Below, piece by piece: positions 61,414 through 64,000 of a stretch of DNA of 64,000 nt. The notes under the pieces are model-generated. The model ran no database searches. It was not told the origin of the DNA and worked only from the letters and a program-made list of their open reading frames with translations. Numbering within the stretch: the stretch's first letter is position 1; each line of letters starts with the position of its first letter. The translations under genes and the position numbers were made by a program. This stretch comes from Paenibacillus planticolens (GTDB lineage: Bacteria; Bacillota; Bacilli; Paenibacillales; NBRC-103111), in assembly GCF_013141725.1 (NCBI RefSeq), contig NZ_WHNZ01000022.1:186001-250000 (forward strand), read 5' to 3'.

Positions 61414-64000
61414 CTATACCTCTAACGTTGTGTTTTGGTTACTTTTTTTACGATTGAACATGCGACCTATCCGGTTCTTTATGCTTTCAATCAACTCGTA
61501 CACAATAGGTACGACAACTAGCGTCAGAACGGTAGAGGTAATCAGACCGCCGATTACGACAACACCCAGACCTTTACCGATTAATCCGCCTTCTCCGGAA
61601 ATACCTAGCGCGAGCGGCACCAAAGCCATAATGGTAGCTCCAGCGGTCATAATAATCGGACGAAGTCTCACTTTCCCAGCTTCAATCAAGGCATGTCGTA
61701 CGGTATAGCCTTCTTCACGAAGCTGCTGCGCACGGTCGATCAAAACGATCGCATTCGTGACGACAATGCCGATGAGCATGAGGAAACCAATCATAGATGT
61801 AACCGTTAGCGGCTCTTTGGCAATAACGAGTCCGAGCAGTCCTCCGATTACGGCAAGAGGTAGAGAGAAAAGAATAGCGAATGGCGCGCTTGCGTTTCCA
61901 AAAGCCAGAACCATGATCAAGTAGACGACGAACACGGCAGCCGCCATGGCAACGAACAATTGACCGAAACTCTCATTGACATCCTCGGAAACACCGCTCA
62001 CTTTCGGTGTCACGCCTTCAGGTAATTCAAAACCTTTCAATGCCGCGGTAATTTTAGCACTAACTCCTGTTTTGTTGGAGTCGTTAATTTTGGCTGTTAC
62101 TTTAACAAGCTGCTGCTGATTTTCACGCGCTAGGGACGCAGCGCCCTTCGTTTCATTGATTTTGGCTACTTCTTTTAACAGAATCGTTGATCCGTTTGCT
62201 CCCGTTAAAGGAATATTGCCTAGTTTTTCAAGCGTATTTTTGTCCGATTTGTCTAACGATACCGTTGTTGTATAAACGATATTATCAAATTTCATATCTC
62301 CCAGATTTTGTTTTTGAATCCAGGCACGTGCTGTATCACGGACAGAGGATGAGCTTAAGCCGTAGGCTCTCGCTTTTTTCTGATCCACAGCAATCTCTAT
62401 CTCTGTTTTTGCATCACTTAAATTATCTTCAATCTCGGCAAGCTCAGGGAAGGTTTGCAGCTTTTCTTTCACCATCTTAGCTGCTTTCTCCAGTTGAAGC
62501 TGATCCTCACCCTGCAAGGTATAGGCAAAATCCGTCGAAGAAGTTCCGAAATCGCCTTCCATGGTTTTAGGCTCAACTTCTGAACCGTTCGGCAATTCAG
62601 AAAGAATGTAAGCTTTCATTTGATCTTTTACTTTATTCGCATCTACATTGTCGTTCACTTGGACGAAAATCTGTGAAGCATACGGCGTCCGTTCGTCATC
62701 TTTGCCGGCATAACCGACCAAGGATTCAACGAATTTAAACACAGGCTCGCCTTTCGAATCTTTGGTATCTAAAAAGACGGTTTCGATCTCTTTCGTTTTC
62801 GCATCTGTCGCTTCAAATGAAGTCGAATACGGCAGTTTCAATTGGAAATACATCGTTGTCGCTGCTTTTGAGCTAGGCAAGAAAGAAACCGATAGAAACG
62901 GAATCGTACCCGCCATTGTCACTACTAGCATAAGCAGAGAGAGAAGCAATGTTTTAATGCGATTTTTCAAGCTCCAAGTCAATACTTTTTCATAGAACGT
63001 TGTCAGCTTAGTCGGCTTCGACTCATCGTGACTTACTTTGCCTGGTTTACTGCGCAGAACAAGCAGTTTAGCCAACATCGGAATGACCGTTAAAGCTACA
63101 ATCAAGGAGGAAAGCAGCGCACACGCAATCGTTAGCGCGAACGGTCTAAAGAACCCGCCAATAACGCCCGTAACCAAAGCAAGCGGTGCAAATACCCCTA
63201 CGGTGGCAAGTGTGGAGGACGTAATCGCCATCGAAACCTGCTTCGTAGCTAAAGCAATAACGGACTCCTTGCGCTCCTGCGCTTTTTCCAAAGAGGCGTA
63301 TATGTTTTCAATAACAACAATCGAGTCATCCACAACCCGCCCTACTGCGATAAAAATACCGCCGAGCGTCATCGTATTAAGCGTTAAATTCAAGGATGAC
63401 ATCAATAGCAAGGTAATTAAAATGGAAAGCGGAATCGAGACAAGAACGATAAGCGTCATCCGTACATTGCGGAGGAAGACGAGAATCATCAAGGATGCCA
63501 ATACAGCCCCCACGATTCCTTCGCGAACCAATCCAGTGATGGATTCCTTAATCTGGTCTGCGCTGTCGTAGGTGTTCTTAAACGTAACGTTCGGCAGCGT
63601 AGTTTTCCACCCGTGAATTTGCTTCTCGATAGCTGCTGAGAATTCTACCGCATTTGCGCTGCCTGCTTTGTACAAAATCATCCCAATCGCAGGTTTGCCA
63701 TCCAAACGGCCAATGAAATTTGATTCTGTAATCGCCTTGACGTTGGCAATCTGATTGAGCGTTACGATATCTCCCTTAGGCGTTGTGATTTCAAGCTGCT
63801 CCAATTCGTACAAACTGGATAAGTTGCCTGTTACACGTGTCATCTTGTTGTTGCCGCTAATTTCTACACTGCCGATCGGACTTTTCGTAGCGGCGGAATT
63901 AATCGCATTGGACACTTGGCCCGGCGACAAGCCATAGACATCAAGCGCAGACGCATCAAGTTCAATGTCAAGCGAGGTATCCCTGGCTCCGATTACGTCC
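61414..64000 (-). CDS. RND-family efflux transporter (AcrB/MMPL type), partial at the right edge
   Basis: Open frame from the window edge (64000) to a stop at 61414, 862 residues. The N-terminal part of the full protein (normally about 1000-1050 residues) is outside. It holds two clusters of membrane helices (VLASLMILVFLRNVRMTLIVLVSIPLSI and the C-terminal LIGIVVTNAIVLIDRA block) and two extracytoplasmic porter loops. The proton-relay helix 4 motif GGIFIAVGRVVDDSIVVIENIY (Asp-Asp) is visible, as is GKGLGVVVIGGLITSTVLTLVVVPIVYEL at the end. Proton-driven export of drugs, lipids or other hydrophobic compounds is expected. Confidence 0.93.
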   Translation of the reverse strand, partial: DVIGARDTSLDIELDASALDVYGLSPGQVSNAINSAATKSPIGSVEISGNNKMTRVTGNLSSLYELEQLEITTPKGDIVTLNQIANVKAITESNFIGRLDGKPAIGMILYKAGSANAVEFSAAIEKQIHGWKTTLPNVTFKNTYDSADQIKESITGLVREGIVGAVLASLMILVFLRNVRMTLIVLVSIPLSILITLLLMSSLNLTLNTMTLGGIFIAVGRVVDDSIVVIENIYASLEKAQERKESVIALATKQVSMAITSSTLATVGVFAPLALVTGVIGGFFRPFALTIACALLSSLIVALTVIPMLAKLLVLRSKPGKVSHDESKPTKLTTFYEKVLTWSLKNRIKTLLLSLLMLVVTMAGTIPFLSVSFLPSSKAATTMYFQLKLPYSTSFEATDAKTKEIETVFLDTKDSKGEPVFKFVESLVGYAGKDDERTPYASQIFVQVNDNVDANKVKDQMKAYILSELPNGSEVEPKTMEGDFGTSSTDFAYTLQGEDQLQLEKAAKMVKEKLQTFPELAEIEDNLSDAKTEIEIAVDQKKARAYGLSSSSVRDTARAWIQKQNLGDMKFDNIVYTTTVSLDKSDKNTLEKLGNIPLTGANGSTILLKEVAKINETKGAASLARENQQQLVKVTAKINDSNKTGVSAKITAALKGFELPEGVTPKVSGVSEDVNESFGQLFVAMAAAVFVVYLIMVLAFGNASAPFAILFSLPLAVIGGLLGLVIAKEPLTVTSMIGFLMLIGIVVTNAIVLIDRAQQLREEGYTVRHALIEAGKVRLRPIIMTAGATIMALVPLALGISGEGGLIGKGLGVVVIGGLITSTVLTLVVVPIVYELIESIKNRIGRMFNRKKSNQNTTLEV

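Overview
The window looks like a chromosomal segment of a Paenibacillus-type bacterium (Bacillota, Paenibacillaceae). The evidence is a set of Bacillus/Paenibacillus genes (lipM, yqhH-yqhG, yqzE, dat, xpt, yhaO-yhaN, ykvI), strong GGAGG ribosome binding sites, TTG/GTG starts, and YesM/YesN-like two-component and ABC sugar modules. I see no phage, integrase, insertion sequence, rRNA or CRISPR array. There is one tRNA, tRNA-Leu(CAG).

Layout. 1-17 kb: a B12-dependent ribonucleotide reductase (nrdJ, cut by the window edge) behind a promoter with two NrdR-like boxes; D-amino-acid transaminase; octanoyltransferase lipM divergent from yqhH-yqhG; small and hypothetical genes; a Bax-inhibitor-1 protein; a DUF695/RraB fusion; tRNA-Leu; cbiZ; xpt; a lipoprotein; DedA; a YkvI transporter. 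17-27 kb: the YhaO/YhaN nuclease-ATPase pair, a glycosyltransferase, a membrane GGDEF protein, a DUF2306 protein and an orphan sugar-binding lipoprotein.

27-39.5 kb: a nine-gene minus-strand operon for sialic acid use (two permeases, binding protein, nanA, nanE, ROK kinase, YhcH, CE7 esterase, Gfo/Idh/MocA oxidoreductase). It is preceded by a YesM/YesN-type two-component system. The promoter region carries a cre-like site and an 18-bp direct repeat with 21-bp period. 39.7-44 kb: two divergent XRE regulators, a Dabb protein, an MBL-fold hydrolase, and a PadR gene coupled to a SEDS (FtsW/RodA-like) protein with an N-terminal HAAS-like domain. 44.5-48.5 kb: a secreted 1315-residue alpha-L-fucosidase with CBM6-like, two CBM32-like, cohesin, FIVAR and dockerin modules. 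The fucosidase and the sialic acid operon together suggest foraging on terminal sugars of host or environmental glycans.

48.6-57.7 kb: a threonine-aldolase-like enzyme divergent from a Rieske protein and an APC permease; a LysE exporter; a MerR/TipA-type regulator with a 19-bp-spacer promoter; a MATE pump; an oxidoreductase/isomerase pair divergent from an AraC regulator. 58-64 kb: an RND efflux operon (transporter, lipoprotein adaptor, secreted third protein) that runs off the right edge.

The most unusual signal is non-coding. Two families of 176-181 bp dispersed elements (four copies of one, two of the other) lie between genes, mostly at convergent gene ends. Both families follow one blueprint: four 20-nt units spaced about 50 nt apart, two direct then two inverted. 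All six copies point the same way, and the two families sit side by side at two loci. I do not recognise them as a described element.
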